Part shown: positions 26,389-35,729 of the stretch, in pieces | How positions within the stretch are numbered: position 1 is the first letter of the stretch | Layout: the number at the start of each line of letters is the position of its first letter | Assembly: GCF_018704125.1 (NCBI RefSeq) | Contig: NZ_JAGTIS010000001.1 | Coordinates: 310,001-374,000, forward strand | Direction of reading: 5' to 3' | Source: Metapseudomonas boanensis | Lineage (GTDB): Bacteria > Pseudomonadota > Gammaproteobacteria > Pseudomonadales > Pseudomonadaceae | DNA: 64,000 nucleotides | Made by a program: the position numbers and the translations under genes | Notes under the pieces: model-generated | Seen by the model: only the letters and a program-made list of their open reading frames with translations | What the model was told of the DNA's origin: nothing | Databases searched by the model: none

Positions 26389-28257
26389 TCATTCGTCCAC
26401 ACGGACTTCGCGGAACATGCCCATTTCCATGTGGAACAGCAGGTGGCAGTGGTAAGCCCAGCGGCCCAGAGCGTCCGCGGTCACGCGGTAGCTGCGTTTG
26501 GAGCCTGGGGGCATGTCGATGGTGTGCTTGCGCACCATGAAGTTACCGTTCTCATCCTCCAGGTCACTCCACATGCCGTGAAGGTGAATGGGGTGAGTCA
26601 TCATGGTGTCGTTCACCAGGGTGATGCGGACACGCTCGCCATACTTGAGGCGCAACGGTTCGGCATCGGAGAACTTGATGCCGTCGAAGGACCAGGCGAA
26701 TTTCTCCATGTGGCCCGTGAGGTGCAGTTCAACGGTGCGCCCGGGCTCGCGGCCATCCGGATCGATGAAAGTGCTTCGCAGGTCGGAATAGGTGAGTACA
26801 CGGCGGCCGTTGTTGCGCAAGCCAATGCCTGGATCGTCCAGCTTGTGGGTCGGGGTCATGGTCTGCATGTCGACCAACGGGCTGTTGGTCTCGGATGCCG
26901 GGTGGGCCTGCATCTGACCACCCATGCTGCCATGGTCCATTCCGGCCATATCGCCCTGCATCCCGCTGTGGTCCATGCCAGCCATCTTGCTGTGATCCAT
27001 GCCAGCCATATCGCCTTGCATGGCGCTGTGATCCATGCCTTGCATCTGGCTATGGTCCATGCCGGCCATGTCGTCCTGCATGCCGCTGTGGTCCATCCCT
27101 GCCATGCTGCCGTGATCCATGCCGGCCATGCTGCCATGGTCCATGCCCATGTCACCCATGCCGATCAAGGGACGGGGATCGATCTCAGGCACTGCAGCGC
27201 TCAGGCCCTCACGCACGGCCAGGGTACCACGGGCATAGCCAGTCCGATCCATGGACTGAGCGAAAATGGTGTAAGCCTGTTCGCTGGTCGGTTCGACGAT
27301 GACGTCGTAAGTCTCCGCCACGGCGATACGGAATTCGTCGACGCTCACCGGCTTGACGTACTGGCCGTCGGCGGCCACCACGGTCATCTTCAGCCCAGGG
27401 ATGCGCACGTCGAAGTAACTCATGCCTGAGCCGTTGATGAAGCGCAGACGAATCTTTTCGCCCGGTTTGAACAGGCCGGTCCAGTTGCCATCCGGCGCCT
27501 GGCCGTTCATCAGGTAGGTGTAGGTGTAGCCACTGACGTCGGCGAGATCAGTGGGGCTCATCTTCATTTCAGCCCACATCTTTCGGTCCGCCACGGTGGC
27601 AGCCCAGCCTTTCTCGCTCACATCGTTGATGAAGTCGCCAACGGTGCGCTTGTGGAAGTTGTAGTAGTCCGACTGTTTCTTCAGTTTGGCCAGGACGCGT
27701 GCCGGATTTTCGTCGGTCCAGTCACTCAGCATCACCACATAGTCGCGGTCGTACTGGAAGGATTCGGGTTCCTTCGGTTCGATCACGATGGGGCCGTAGA
27801 CGCCGATCTGCTCCTGAAACCCGGAGTGACTGTGGTACCAGTAGGTGCCGTTCTGGTGGACCTTGAACTTGTACTCATACATCCCATCCGGGGCGATGCC
27901 ATGGAAGCTCAAGCCCGGCACACCGTCCATGTTGGCCGGCAGGATGATGCCGTGCCAGTGAATGGAGGTGTCTTCGCTCAGGCGGTTGCGCACGCGCAGA
28001 GTGACGGTATCGCCTTCGCGCCAACGCAGAATCGGACCAGGAATGGTGCCATTGATCGTCATGGCCGTACGCGCGGAGCCCGTGATGTTCACTGGGCTTT
28101 CACCAATGAACAGGTCGAATTCGGTGCCGCTCAGCACAGTGGGCTGACCAGGGCTGGTCACCGCCCAGACAGGAGTACGCCAAAGGCCCAGCCCGCCCAG
28201 AATGCCGCCGGCGGCCAGGCCCTTGACGAAGGTGCGCCTTGAGGTTTTGCAATGCAT
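26389..28257 (-). CDS. copA: Multicopper oxidase CopA/PcoA (copper resistance)
   Basis: 622 residues from ATG 28257; a TTG five codons upstream would give a longer leader. A Tat signal [10 protein letters not shown] lies at 6-15. Three cupredoxin domains carry all four multicopper motifs: HWHG, YHSHSG, HPIHLHG and [12 protein letters not shown] near the C-terminus, so T1, T2 and T3 sites look complete. Between residues about 365 and 450 lies a Met-rich insert of MDHSxM and GDMAGMDH units. The enzyme oxidises Cu(I) to the less toxic Cu(II) in the periplasm. A CopR-like box lies 165 bases before the start. Confidence 0.94.
   Translation of the reverse strand: MHCKTSRRTFVKGLAAGGILGGLGLWRTPVWAVTSPGQPTVLSGTEFDLFIGESPVNITGSARTAMTINGTIPGPILRWREGDTVTLRVRNRLSEDTSIHWHGIILPANMDGVPGLSFHGIAPDGMYEYKFKVHQNGTYWYHSHSGFQEQIGVYGPIVIEPKEPESFQYDRDYVVMLSDWTDENPARVLAKLKKQSDYYNFHKRTVGDFINDVSEKGWAATVADRKMWAEMKMSPTDLADVSGYTYTYLMNGQAPDGNWTGLFKPGEKIRLRFINGSGMSYFDVRIPGLKMTVVAADGQYVKPVSVDEFRIAVAETYDVIVEPTSEQAYTIFAQSMDRTGYARGTLAVREGLSAAVPEIDPRPLIGMGDMGMDHGSMAGMDHGSMAGMDHSGMQDDMAGMDHSQMQGMDHSAMQGDMAGMDHSKMAGMDHSGMQGDMAGMDHGSMGGQMQAHPASETNSPLVDMQTMTPTHKLDDPGIGLRNNGRRVLTYSDLRSTFIDPDGREPGRTVELHLTGHMEKFAWSFDGIKFSDAEPLRLKYGERVRITLVNDTMMTHPIHLHGMWSDLEDENGNFMVRKHTIDMPPGSKRSYRVTADALGRWAYHCHLLFHMEMGMFREVRVDE
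26911..27159 (-). repeat. Degenerate tandem repeats coding the Met/His segment of CopA
   Basis: About 250 bases repeat units of roughly 15-24 bases around GACCATGGCAGCATG and GACCACAGC. Each codes MDHSxM, MDHGSM or MAGMDH. The repeat structure is visible at both DNA and protein level and would allow length change by slippage or recombination. Confidence 0.75.
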
Positions 28258-28421
28258 GCCGTGTATATCCAATGAGTCAAAGGAGCCAGCGCTGAAAAAC
28301 CAACGCGTTGAGGCTGCCGCACCAGGTGACTCCTACACCCTAGAGGGCTTGCCCGCGGTCGCCATCCTTGAGGCACGCCGCCGCGAGCATACAAACTGCC
28401 ATATCCTAACTTTTCAGTTGA

Positions 28422-28435
28422 TTACATTTCTGTAA
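28422..28435. promoter_or_regulatory. CopR-like box before copA (TTACATTTCTGTAA)
   Basis: A near-perfect TTACA/TGTAA palindrome upstream of copA on the - strand, and 22 bases past the end of the next gene. Confidence 0.75.
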
Positions 28436-28456
28436 GGTTGGCCAACGCGACCCGAC

Positions 28457-28657
28457 TTAGCAGTTGGCATGCTCAACCGATTTGGCTTTCTCAGCGACCG
28501 ACGACTCGGCCTTTTGCTGCTCCAAACGGTAGGTTTCCATCGACGCCTGCGCGAGCTTGTCAGCACGAGCCACGGTCCGATCACCACCACCAGCGGCCAC
28601 GGCGAAGGACGAAGCAGTCAGGGCGGCAACAACGAACAAGGCTTTCATGGATTTCAT
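28457..28657 (-). CDS. Small periplasmic protein, PtrA-like, copper-linked
   Basis: 66 residues from ATG 28657. The signal peptide (ALFVVAALTASSFAVA) is followed by AGGGDRTVARADKLAQASMETY and a charged end with a single Cys near the C-terminus (EHANC). It resembles the copper-inducible PtrA-type small proteins of Pseudomonas by layout and by the AxGGxDR start of the mature chain; the symbol is not assigned because identity could not be checked. A CopR-like box lies between it and the divergent bufA. Confidence 0.7.
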   Translation of the reverse strand: MKSMKALFVVAALTASSFAVAAGGGDRTVARADKLAQASMETYRLEQQKAESSVAEKAKSVEHANC

Positions 28658-28764
28658 AAGTGCATCCTCGAATATGGAAGGGGTAGCCCAGCAAACGTGC
28701 GGGCTGAGTGTCAGACTCGATGTCACCTTAGCTAGCGGGTCCTGTCATAAACCTGAGCTGAACA

Positions 28765-28778
28765 TTACAGTTCTGTAA
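28765..28778. promoter_or_regulatory. CopR-like box in the ptrA-like / bufA divergent region (TTACAGTTCTGTAA)
   Basis: Both arms are perfect. It is 108 bases from the start of the - strand small gene and 176 bases from bufA, so it may serve one or both directions. Confidence 0.7.
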
Positions 28779-28953
28779 GGTTGGCATTTCCTTCTTGTAG
28801 AGCCTCCCGCTTGCTCTGTAGTGTCCAGGCCTGGCCGGGTAGGGACACTTCTTAGCGCTCTCTGGCCGGCTTGCCAGGTCCTGTACTTGCCGCACGCTAC
28901 GCGAGCAACGAAAACCCGGCCGGACTCCGATCATCACCATGAGAGATAGCCTT

Positions 28954-29214
28954 ATGTCGACCCAAACTACCGCCGCGACTGGCGCCGCGCTGGCCCTCGT
29001 TGCTGCAAGCCTGTTCGCGGCCCTACCTGCACAAGCCGCTCAAGATGCCAAAACTGCTGACGTGAAGTGCTTCGGGGTGAATGCCTGCAAAGGCCAGAAC
29101 GATTGCATGACCGCCAAAAACTCCTGCCAGGGGCAAGGCGCCTGCAAAGGCCAGGGCTTCAAGTTGATGCCCAAGGCCAAATGCGATGAGGCTGGTGGCC
29201 GGACCAGCGAGTGA
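28954..29214 (+). CDS. bufA: Bufferin-type metallophore precursor peptide (BufA1/DUF2282)
   Basis: 86 residues from ATG 28954; an ATG five codons earlier lacks a better ribosome site. A long signal peptide (LALVAASLFAALPAQA) is followed by a mature part of about 50 residues with six cysteines: KCFGVNACKG, NDCMTAKNSC, GACKGQG and AKCDEAGG. This is the DUF2282 pattern of bufferins, in which an MNIO enzyme modifies cysteines to copper-binding heterocycles before export to the periplasm. The maturase and its partner follow directly. The copper role is known for the family; the modification in this peptide is inferred. Confidence 0.88.
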   Translation: MSTQTTAATGAALALVAASLFAALPAQAAQDAKTADVKCFGVNACKGQNDCMTAKNSCQGQGACKGQGFKLMPKAKCDEAGGRTSE

Positions 29215-29225
29215 TGTCTTTCCGT

Positions 29226-29246
29226 GGGGAGTGCTCGTCACTCCCC
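29226..29246 (+). promoter_or_regulatory. Perfect 8-bp stem-loop between bufA and bufB
   Basis: GGGGAGTG-CTCGT-CACTCCCC lies 12 bases after the bufA stop and 15 before the bufB start. No T run follows, so partial termination, RNA stability or ribosome-site masking are the likely roles. Each would favour precursor over enzyme. Confidence 0.6.
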
Positions 29247-29260
29247 CTCGGGAGCTTTGA

Positions 29261-30100
29261 ATGAACGAGCGCAGCACTCTTGGGTTTGGACTGGGGCTCC
29301 GTAGCGAGTACTACCACCAGATACTGGAGCAAGACCCCGCCATCGACTGGTTCGAGATCATCTCGGAAAACTACCTGGTCGGCGGTGGCAAGGCGCTCTA
29401 CTTCCTGGATGCCATCCGGGAGCGGTACCCGCTGGTCATGCATGGCGTTTCGCTGTCGATTGGCGGTCCCCACACCATTGATCACGACTACCTGCGCCAA
29501 CTGAAACTGCTCGCGGAACGGGTAAACCCCCTCTGGATCTCTGATCACCTGTGCTGGAGTCGTGGCAACGCGCATCACCTTCATGACTTGTTGCCGCTGC
29601 CGTTCACTCGGGAAAGTCTGCTGCACGTTGCAGCCCGGGTTCACTTGGTACAGGACGTCATCCAGCGTCCCCTGGTGTTGGAGAATGTTTCGGCCTACGT
29701 GCAATGGGCAGAGTCGACGATGAGTGAAGCCACATTCCTCCGCGAACTGAGTGAACTGACTGGCTGCGAGCTGCTCCTCGACGTCAACAATGTCTATGTG
29801 AGCGCCCGCAACCAGGGGTTTGACGCCTGGCAGTTCATCCAGGAGCTGCCCCCAGAGCGCATTCGCCAGATCCATCTGGCCGGTCACAGTGACTATGGCC
29901 ACTACCTGATCGATACCCACGACCAACCGATCGCCGATCCGGTCTGGGACATTTATGCGCGGACGATCGAGCACCTAGGCCCCCGGGCGACCTTGATTGA
30001 GCGCGACGACCTCTTTCCCCCGCTGAACGAGCTGCTGACCGAGCTGGAGAAAGCCCGGACGGTCGCGGCCAGACGGTTGGTGGCTGCGCCATGCGCCTGA
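29261..30100 (+). CDS. bufB: Bufferin maturase, MNIO (DUF692) family
   Basis: 279 residues of the multinuclear non-heme iron-dependent oxidase family with a TIM-barrel fold. Expected blocks are present: GLGLRSEYYHQIL, FEIISENYLVGGG, HGVSLSIGG, WISDHLCW, LENVSAYVQW, LLLDVNNVYVSA, IRQIHLAGHS, DTHDQPI and LIERDD, which supply the His, Asp and Glu metal ligands. The enzyme modifies cysteines of the bufferin precursor in the cytosol. GGGAG precedes ATG 29261. The stop overlaps the bufC start by 10 bases. Confidence 0.9.
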   Translation: MNERSTLGFGLGLRSEYYHQILEQDPAIDWFEIISENYLVGGGKALYFLDAIRERYPLVMHGVSLSIGGPHTIDHDYLRQLKLLAERVNPLWISDHLCWSRGNAHHLHDLLPLPFTRESLLHVAARVHLVQDVIQRPLVLENVSAYVQWAESTMSEATFLRELSELTGCELLLDVNNVYVSARNQGFDAWQFIQELPPERIRQIHLAGHSDYGHYLIDTHDQPIADPVWDIYARTIEHLGPRATLIERDDLFPPLNELLTELEKARTVAARRLVAAPCA

Positions 30101-30960
30101 TTACCATGCAGCAGGCGTTCGAGCGCTACCTACTGGATGGCGACAGCAGTGCGCCCGCTGAGCTATTGCAACAGCTGCGCGGGAGCGAGGTGCTCTCAGC
30201 CGAGGATGGCCTGCGGGTATACCACCATGCTTACCGGGCTCGACTGCTGTCCGTGCTACGCGAAGACTTTCCCGTCATCCACTACTGGCTAGGCACCGAG
30301 GCCTTCGAACAGCTGGCCCAAGCCTACATTGACGCCTGGCCGCCGCGGCATTTTAGCCTGCGCTGGCTGGGCGAGCAGTTTCCCGGGTTCATCAGCGGCT
30401 TCCTCGTCGAACCCCAGGCATCCCAGCTGCGAGAGCTGGCCGAGCTAGAGTGGGCCTTCACGCTGGCCTTTGATGCGGTTGACGAAATGCCTTTATCGCT
30501 CCAGGACATGGCCACCTTCGGGCCGGAGGACTGGACCGGCCTGACGGTGCGGCTACACCCCAGCGTCTGCTGGCTCAATTTGAGTTCAAATGCGCTGGAG
30601 ATCTGGAAAGCGGCCAAGGCCGAAACCGCTATTCCCGAATGCCAGAAGTTGGAGCAAACGCTGACGTGCCTGGTCTGGCGACACGGACTGACCTGCCAAT
30701 TTCGGACGCTCGACCCGCTGGAGGCCGCAGCGCTGCAGTTGATGGTGCGGGACCAGCTGCCGTTTGCCGATCTGTGCGTCGCGCTGTTCGAGACAGCTGG
30801 GGAACAGGCTCCCAGGCAGGCCGCTACCTGGCTCAAGCAGTGGATTTCCGAGGAGCTGCTGCTCAGGACAACCGGTGTTACAGCGCAGCCCGAAAGAGCT
30901 GCAGAATCGCCAAGTGTCCGGGATAAAACAGGTACCCCCAGCGCCGGACTGGTCAAATAG
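30091..30960 (+). CDS. bufC: Bufferin partner protein BufC (DUF2063 family)
   Basis: 289 residues. The N-terminal 100 residues match the DUF2063 region (QQAFERYLLDGD, GLRVYHHAYRARLLSVLREDFPVIHYWLG). The remainder is helical and Leu-rich with ELAELEWAFTLAFDA. DUF2063 proteins accompany DUF692 enzymes and are thought to present the precursor peptide to the enzyme. The start ATG lies inside bufB. The C-terminal 40 residues are polar and probably disordered. After the stop, 31019-31140 stays open in one frame (ending QLQAFEPR) and may be a gene remnant. Confidence 0.85.
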   Translation: MRLITMQQAFERYLLDGDSSAPAELLQQLRGSEVLSAEDGLRVYHHAYRARLLSVLREDFPVIHYWLGTEAFEQLAQAYIDAWPPRHFSLRWLGEQFPGFISGFLVEPQASQLRELAELEWAFTLAFDAVDEMPLSLQDMATFGPEDWTGLTVRLHPSVCWLNLSSNALEIWKAAKAETAIPECQKLEQTLTCLVWRHGLTCQFRTLDPLEAAALQLMVRDQLPFADLCVALFETAGEQAPRQAATWLKQWISEELLLRTTGVTAQPERAAESPSVRDKTGTPSAGLVK

Positions 30961-31180
30961 TGGGGGCAAATGCCTGACGTAGCAGCCAAAATCCCGCCAT
31001 CGGCGTAGCAAATGCGGTGATGAGGGGGCCAGCGTCGCTACCGTGAGTCCGGTATGGGGCAACCACGCCCACCAGCAAGTCACCGTTACCCTGCGAGCCC
31101 AGGGGCGACTGCCTCAGTTGCAAGCGTTTGAACCTCGGTAAGCACCGGCCCCTTTCGGGACCGGCCTGATATCAGGGCCA

Positions 31181-31408
31181 CTAGGCACTGACCCTGGTGG
31201 GATAGCCCAATGCCTGTACCAGTTCACTCACTCGCTCGGCTGCGACGGCACTTTCAACACTCACCTTCCCGGTATCGCGATCGACCATGACCTTGGCCTC
31301 CGAATCTGCTGCCTGAATGGCCTTGGTGATCTTGCTGACACAACTGCCACACCCCATACCGGAAACTTCCAAGACGAACTTAACGGATCCCTCATGCTGA
31401 AACGGCAT
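31181..31408 (-). CDS. copZ: CopZ/MerP-like copper chaperone (HMA domain)
   Basis: 75 residues from ATG 31408; the frame extends 20 codons upstream without a better start. A single ferredoxin-like HMA domain has metal motif GMGCGSC (residues 17-23), a CxxC that binds Cu(I). It is the last gene of the - strand group with dsbG and the P1B-ATPase, 60 bases after dsbG. There is no signal peptide, so it acts in the cytosol, probably as the copper donor for a pump or a regulator. Confidence 0.82.
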   Translation of the reverse strand: MPFQHEGSVKFVLEVSGMGCGSCVSKITKAIQAADSEAKVMVDRDTGKVSVESAVAAERVSELVQALGYPTRVSA

Positions 31409-31468
31409 CTCTTGCCGCACATGCAGCTTCGACCTTGACACGATGGCAAGGTCAAGCCCGCAAAGCAT

Positions 31469-32236
31469 TCATCTCGGCCCCATGATGTCTACCAGCCCCT
31501 GCGCGGGCGGCAGACCTTGCTGCATCTTCAGGCGACCGCTGTCATCCCGGTAGAAGATCGCTGGCGTAGCAACCGCCCCGAGCTCACTCATTAGCGCCAG
31601 GTTGGCGTCAAGCTTTTTTTGGATGTCCGCGGGAATGTTTTGCAGCGCGCGGAGCTTGCTGTCGTTGCCGGCGGCTTCATGCTCTTTCAGAGCGACTTCC
31701 GGCTGCTTGGCTGTCAACAGGGCGGCGGCTTTGCCCACGCTATCGGGACTGAGCAACCCAACCATGATGTGACGCAGCTGGACCTTGCCGGACTCAACCC
31801 AAGGCCGCGCCTGGTGCCAGAACGCGTTGCAATATGGGCAGTTCGGATCGTCGAACAGATAGACAATTCGGGTGGCATTCTTGCTGCCATCGGCAATCCA
31901 GGTGCTGCCTTCCATGCGCGCCCACATCTCCTTGGCCATCGGCTCATAAACCAGTCGGTTCAGTGGTGCGCTCGTCAGGTCTTGGCCCTGGGCATCGAAC
32001 AGGGTGCCGATCAGGACGTGCTGGCCATCGGCCGTGAGGTAGAGGGCAAGTCCCTGGCCGCTGTAGCGCGCGGCATAGCCACGCAGGCCGCCAGGCGCAG
32101 TGAACTCGCCCACGATGGTGGCTCCGCGAGCCTCAATCGCCTTTATTGGCGCTGGCAGCTCCTCGGCCTGCGTAACCGGAACAAGCAGTGAGCTGGCAAG
32201 GGTGAATAATAGGAAAAGGTACTTGTGGCGCATCAT
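31469..32236 (-). CDS. dsbG: DsbG/DsbC-type thiol:disulfide isomerase
   Basis: 255 residues with signal peptide (FLLFTLASSLLVPVTQA), an N-terminal dimerisation region (30-95), and a thioredoxin-fold domain with redox motif CPYC at 133-136 and the cis-Pro segment GAVATPAIFY. DsbG reduces and repairs wrongly oxidised cysteines in periplasmic proteins, damage that copper stress causes. Its position between a copper pump gene and copZ is consistent with that role. Confidence 0.88.
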   Translation of the reverse strand: MMRHKYLFLLFTLASSLLVPVTQAEELPAPIKAIEARGATIVGEFTAPGGLRGYAARYSGQGLALYLTADGQHVLIGTLFDAQGQDLTSAPLNRLVYEPMAKEMWARMEGSTWIADGSKNATRIVYLFDDPNCPYCNAFWHQARPWVESGKVQLRHIMVGLLSPDSVGKAAALLTAKQPEVALKEHEAAGNDSKLRALQNIPADIQKKLDANLALMSELGAVATPAIFYRDDSGRLKMQQGLPPAQGLVDIMGPR

Positions 32237-32267
32237 GGCTGAGGTCTCTCTCGGGTATTCGCCAGGG

Positions 32268-32288
32268 CCCCCACGAGTATCGTGGGGG
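32268..32288 (-). terminator. Stem-loop between the P1B-ATPase gene and dsbG
   Basis: CCCCCACG-AGTAT-CGTGGGGG is a perfect eight-pair stem in the 135-base gap. No T run follows on the - strand, so it may act as an attenuator or processing site rather than a full terminator. Confidence 0.5.
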
Positions 32289-32371
32289 GATCTTACCGAC
32301 CAGGTACGATCTGGCGACTGGTCACACCAAGTATCTTCGCGCCGCTTGTACTAGCTTGGTAGCTGGCTGAT

Positions 32372-34756
32372 TTAGCCAATGTCCGTGCGTCTCAGGCGCA
32401 GCGCGTTAAAGACTACCGATGCAGAGCTCACGCTCATGGCCAGCGCCGCAATCATTGGCGACAGCAGATGACCGGTGAGGGGATAGAGCACGCCGGCCGC
32501 TAGCGGTATGCCCATCGCGTTGTAAAGGAAGGCAAACCCCAAGTTCTGGCGCATGTTCTTCACCGTGGCCACGGACAACGTCCGAGCGCGCAGGATGCCA
32601 ATCAGGTCGCCCTTCACCAGGGTCACTTGAGCACTGTTCATCGCAACGTCGGTGCCAGTCCCCGTTGCAATGCCGACATCGGCACGCGCCAGTGCGGGGG
32701 CGTCGATGATACCATCGCCCGCCATTGCGACTCGACGGCCGTATCCCTGCAGGTCAGCCACCAGCTCCTCCTTGTCCTGTGGCTTGACTTCGCCGTGGAC
32801 TTCCTCGATACCCAGCTGGTTCGCGACCGCGCGCGCCGTGGTAACGTCATCACCAGTGGTCATGATGACGTTGACATCTACATTCTGAAGCTTGGTCACC
32901 GCCTCCTTGGAGCTCGGTTTGATCGAGTCGGACACTACCAGAATTCCGGCCAGCACCCCATCAACAGCCAGATACATAACGCTTACGCCATCAAGACGGA
33001 GCAGCTCGGCCCGGTCTCTGAGCGGGGATACATCCAAGCCGGCTTCTTCCATCATGGCGGTGTTGCCGAGTTGAAGCTGCTTGCCTTCCACTTGACCACG
33101 AACGCCAATGCCTGAGCCGGACTCGAAGGCATGTGGCTTACTCAGGACAATTCCGGCTGCCCGCGCATGGTCGACAATCGCATGGGCCAATGGGTGCACA
33201 CTGCCCTGGTGCAGGCTGGCTGCTAGGCGTAGTACTTCCGACGGCGCGAACCGTCCTGTCCCCACGACGCGGTTAAACACAGGGCGGCCTTCAGTCAGTG
33301 TGCCGGTCTTATTCACGATCAACGTGTCGATCTTGCAAAGGTTTTCGATGGCGCCGGCGTCCCTGAACAACACGCCGCTACCAGCAGCCTTGCCGGTAGC
33401 CACCATGATCGACATCGGCGTCGCGAGGCCCAGCGCGCATGGAGAGGCGATGATGAGCACCGCTACCGCATTGATCAGGCCAAATACCCAACTAGGCTCT
33501 GGCCCGAGGAGCCCCCAACCGAAGAACGTCAGGATCGCAATCAGGACCACGCCCACTACGAAGTAGCCGCTGACGGCATCGGCCATTCGCTGCATCGGCG
33601 CTTTCGAGTGTTGAACTCGTGCCAGCATCTGCACGATTTGCGACAGCACGGTTTCCGCACCGACTTTTTGCGCTTCCATCACCAGGCTGCCATGGGTATT
33701 CAGCGTGGCCCCGATGAGGATCTCACCGGCCTTTTTCATCACTGGCACGCGCTCGCCGGTCAGCATGGATTCATCGACGGCACTCTCGCCTTCCAGCACG
33801 ACCCCATCGACCGGGACCTTCTCTCCTGGGCGGACCCGCAGGTGGTCCCCCGTGTGAACGTGGGTCAGGGGAATGTCTTCCTCAACGCCACCGGCGTTGA
33901 TACGCCGCGCGGTCTTGGGTGCGAGCCGTAGGAGTGCCTTGATGGCGGCTGAAGTCTGCGAGCGCACCTTCAGCTCAAGCATCTGCCCTAACAGGGTCAG
34001 CGAGATGATGACCGCGGCCGCTTCGAAGTAAACGCCGATGCGGCCGCCCTGCATGAAGGTCGCTGGAAAGGCTTGAGGGACCAAGGTCGCGGCCACGCTG
34101 TAGAGGTAGGCGGCTGCCGTCCCTAGGCCAATAAGTGTCCACATGTTGGGGCTGCGGTGACGGATCGAAGCGACCCCGCGCACGACGAAGGGCCAGCCAG
34201 CCCACAGGGTTACCGGCGTCGCCAGAACGAGTTCCACCCAGTTCTGAGCCGTGCCATGGAGCAACTGCATCTGGTGCGCGGTCATGGCCAGCAAGGTCAC
34301 GATTACGCTCAAGGGCAGGGTCCACCAGAACCGTCGGGTGAAGTCCTTGAGCTCCGGATTTCCCTCCTCTTCCAGCTCTGGGATTACCGGTTCCAAGGCC
34401 ATGCCGCAGATCGGACAGCTGCCGGGACCCGACTGGCGGATCTGCGGGTGCATCGGACAGGTGTATTCGGCAGCTCCTGCACTGGGTAGCTTTGCGACGG
34501 CAGGCTGGTCATGGTTGGCGTGCCCGTGGCCCGCATGTGCATGGCCGCCGGTTGAACCGATGTATCGCGCAGGTTCAGCCTGGAACTTGGTCAGGCACTT
34601 CTCGCTGCAGAAGCGATAGGTTTGCCCCTGGTACTGCTCGCGAAAGTTACTGTCCGGCGCTACTGCCATGCCGCACACCGGATCGTGCTGACTTCCATCC
34701 GGTTGCTCATGCTGGTGTGAGTGATCATGGTCGTGCTGGCACGATGCCGTGGGCAT
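32372..34756 (-). CDS. P1B-type copper ATPase homologue with altered catalytic motifs
   Basis: 794 residues, full length for the group. A His-rich start is followed by a YHS-type domain (DPVCGMAV ... FCSEKC, 25-60), a heavy-metal-binding motif ([22 protein letters not shown]) and eight predicted helices. The signature motifs differ from active Cu pumps. SPC replaces CPC (438-440). NKTGT replaces DKTGT: Asn482 stands where the Asp is phosphorylated. SVHP replaces SEHP (Val520), TGDD replaces TGDN (637) and GDGIIDAP replaces GDGVNDAP (Ile684). TGER stands for TGEP (336). FLYNAMG and MSVSS in the last helices are kept. ATP-driven transport is not expected as written. Confidence 0.9.
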   Translation of the reverse strand: MPTASCQHDHDHSHQHEQPDGSQHDPVCGMAVAPDSNFREQYQGQTYRFCSEKCLTKFQAEPARYIGSTGGHAHAGHGHANHDQPAVAKLPSAGAAEYTCPMHPQIRQSGPGSCPICGMALEPVIPELEEEGNPELKDFTRRFWWTLPLSVIVTLLAMTAHQMQLLHGTAQNWVELVLATPVTLWAGWPFVVRGVASIRHRSPNMWTLIGLGTAAAYLYSVAATLVPQAFPATFMQGGRIGVYFEAAAVIISLTLLGQMLELKVRSQTSAAIKALLRLAPKTARRINAGGVEEDIPLTHVHTGDHLRVRPGEKVPVDGVVLEGESAVDESMLTGERVPVMKKAGEILIGATLNTHGSLVMEAQKVGAETVLSQIVQMLARVQHSKAPMQRMADAVSGYFVVGVVLIAILTFFGWGLLGPEPSWVFGLINAVAVLIIASPCALGLATPMSIMVATGKAAGSGVLFRDAGAIENLCKIDTLIVNKTGTLTEGRPVFNRVVGTGRFAPSEVLRLAASLHQGSVHPLAHAIVDHARAAGIVLSKPHAFESGSGIGVRGQVEGKQLQLGNTAMMEEAGLDVSPLRDRAELLRLDGVSVMYLAVDGVLAGILVVSDSIKPSSKEAVTKLQNVDVNVIMTTGDDVTTARAVANQLGIEEVHGEVKPQDKEELVADLQGYGRRVAMAGDGIIDAPALARADVGIATGTGTDVAMNSAQVTLVKGDLIGILRARTLSVATVKNMRQNLGFAFLYNAMGIPLAAGVLYPLTGHLLSPMIAALAMSVSSASVVFNALRLRRTDIG

Positions 34757-34759
34757 GGA

Positions 34760-35014
34760 CTAGTTCCCTCTGTTGTCCGTCTTGGTCGAGTCTTCGCGGC
34801 TCTGGTGAGAGTGCCCACCGTGGTTATGCCCGAAGAGGTGCATCAGCGGGCAGAGCAGCAGGATCAAGTAGGGCAATGACTGGGAAAGGTGGCCGTAGTA
34901 CTCCCGAGCCACATAGAACAAGCCGATCACAACCAGCATGATCAGCGCAATTTCCTCTTTACTCCGCCAGAGGGGCGTTGCCAGTTCGGGGTCATGGCAA
35001 TGGGACTCCGTCAT
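34760..35014 (-). CDS. DUF2933-family small membrane protein
   Basis: 84 residues. A His-containing start (ESHCHDPE), one or two hydrophobic segments (IALIMLVVIGLFYVA, LPYLILLLCPLMHLFG) and a His-rich end (GHNHGGHSHQS). DUF2933 proteins recur next to copper ATPases and multicopper oxidases; the function is unknown. The stop is three bases before the ATPase start, so the two are coupled. A broken second copy lies at 9420-9671. Confidence 0.8.
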   Translation of the reverse strand: MTESHCHDPELATPLWRSKEEIALIMLVVIGLFYVAREYYGHLSQSLPYLILLLCPLMHLFGHNHGGHSHQSREDSTKTDNRGN

Positions 35015-35110
35015 GATTCAACTCCAGCTGAGGTGGGGATGTCGTGTGCTGCCGCGTTCCTCAGCCAAGACGAAGCTCCTCGTTCCCCACTTGAGGCCAA
35101 TCAGCATCGG

Positions 35111-35650
35111 TTACTTCACGTTGACCAGACCAACCATGCCGAGCTGATAGTGACCGGGCACGTTGCAGGCAAACTGCAAGCCGGTGGTTTTGCTGAAGGT
35201 CCAGATCAGCTCTTGGGTGGTCCCAGGTTCGACCAGCGTGCTGTTGGGGGCGTTGTGCTCCATGCCGACCATCTTCATGCCGCCCATCGTATGATCCATT
35301 GCCTGCATGTCGTGATTGCGCCCCGTCGGGCTGAGCGTGCCGTTCCGAAACATGGCTGCCATTTCTTTCTGGTGCGCGGCATGGGCGGCCGCTTTACCCA
35401 AGTTGAACTCGTGCAGCATTGCACCGTCGTTCTTCAGCACGAAGCGGATGGTTTCGCCGTCTTTGACATCGATGCTTTCCGGCGCAAAGTAGACATCGCC
35501 CATCTTCACCTCGATGGTGCGTTCAACTTCTGCCAAGGTGCCGGGGCGCCCTACATCATCCTTCGTGGGGCCATCATCGGCCTGGGCGATAGCACCGGTG
35601 AGCAGGGGGACAATGGCAATCAGGGAAGAAGCGAGCTTGGTGTTATTCAT
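35111..35650 (-). CDS. Cupredoxin with intact type 1 copper site
   Basis: 179 residues with signal peptide (SSLIAIVPLLTGAIAQA). The cupredoxin core runs VKMGDVYFAPESIDVKDG, FVLKNDGAMLHEFNLG (His ligand), a Met/His insert (MQAMDHTMGGMKMVGMEH), and FACNVPGHYQLGM, which supplies Cys, His and Met ligands. It is a periplasmic copper carrier or electron-transfer protein. A CopR-like box lies 80 bases upstream, so it probably heads the transcript through DUF2933 and the ATPase gene. Confidence 0.87.
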   Translation of the reverse strand: MNNTKLASSLIAIVPLLTGAIAQADDGPTKDDVGRPGTLAEVERTIEVKMGDVYFAPESIDVKDGETIRFVLKNDGAMLHEFNLGKAAAHAAHQKEMAAMFRNGTLSPTGRNHDMQAMDHTMGGMKMVGMEHNAPNSTLVEPGTTQELIWTFSKTTGLQFACNVPGHYQLGMVGLVNVK

Positions 35651-35729
35651 TTTGAACCTCGCAAGATGGTGTGGTTTGAAACGCCTCTGATGCTAGCCAG
35701 GCGGAGCTGCCGGCAGACTTACGCGAAAA

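Noticed and set aside
26911-27159. CRISPR-like repeated pattern
   Set aside because: Repeats are in-frame codons for MDHSxM units with no unique spacers.
26377-27429. 350-codon + strand frame opposite copA
   Set aside because: Low-complexity mirror of the CopA Met/His repeats; the multicopper oxidase reading explains the DNA.
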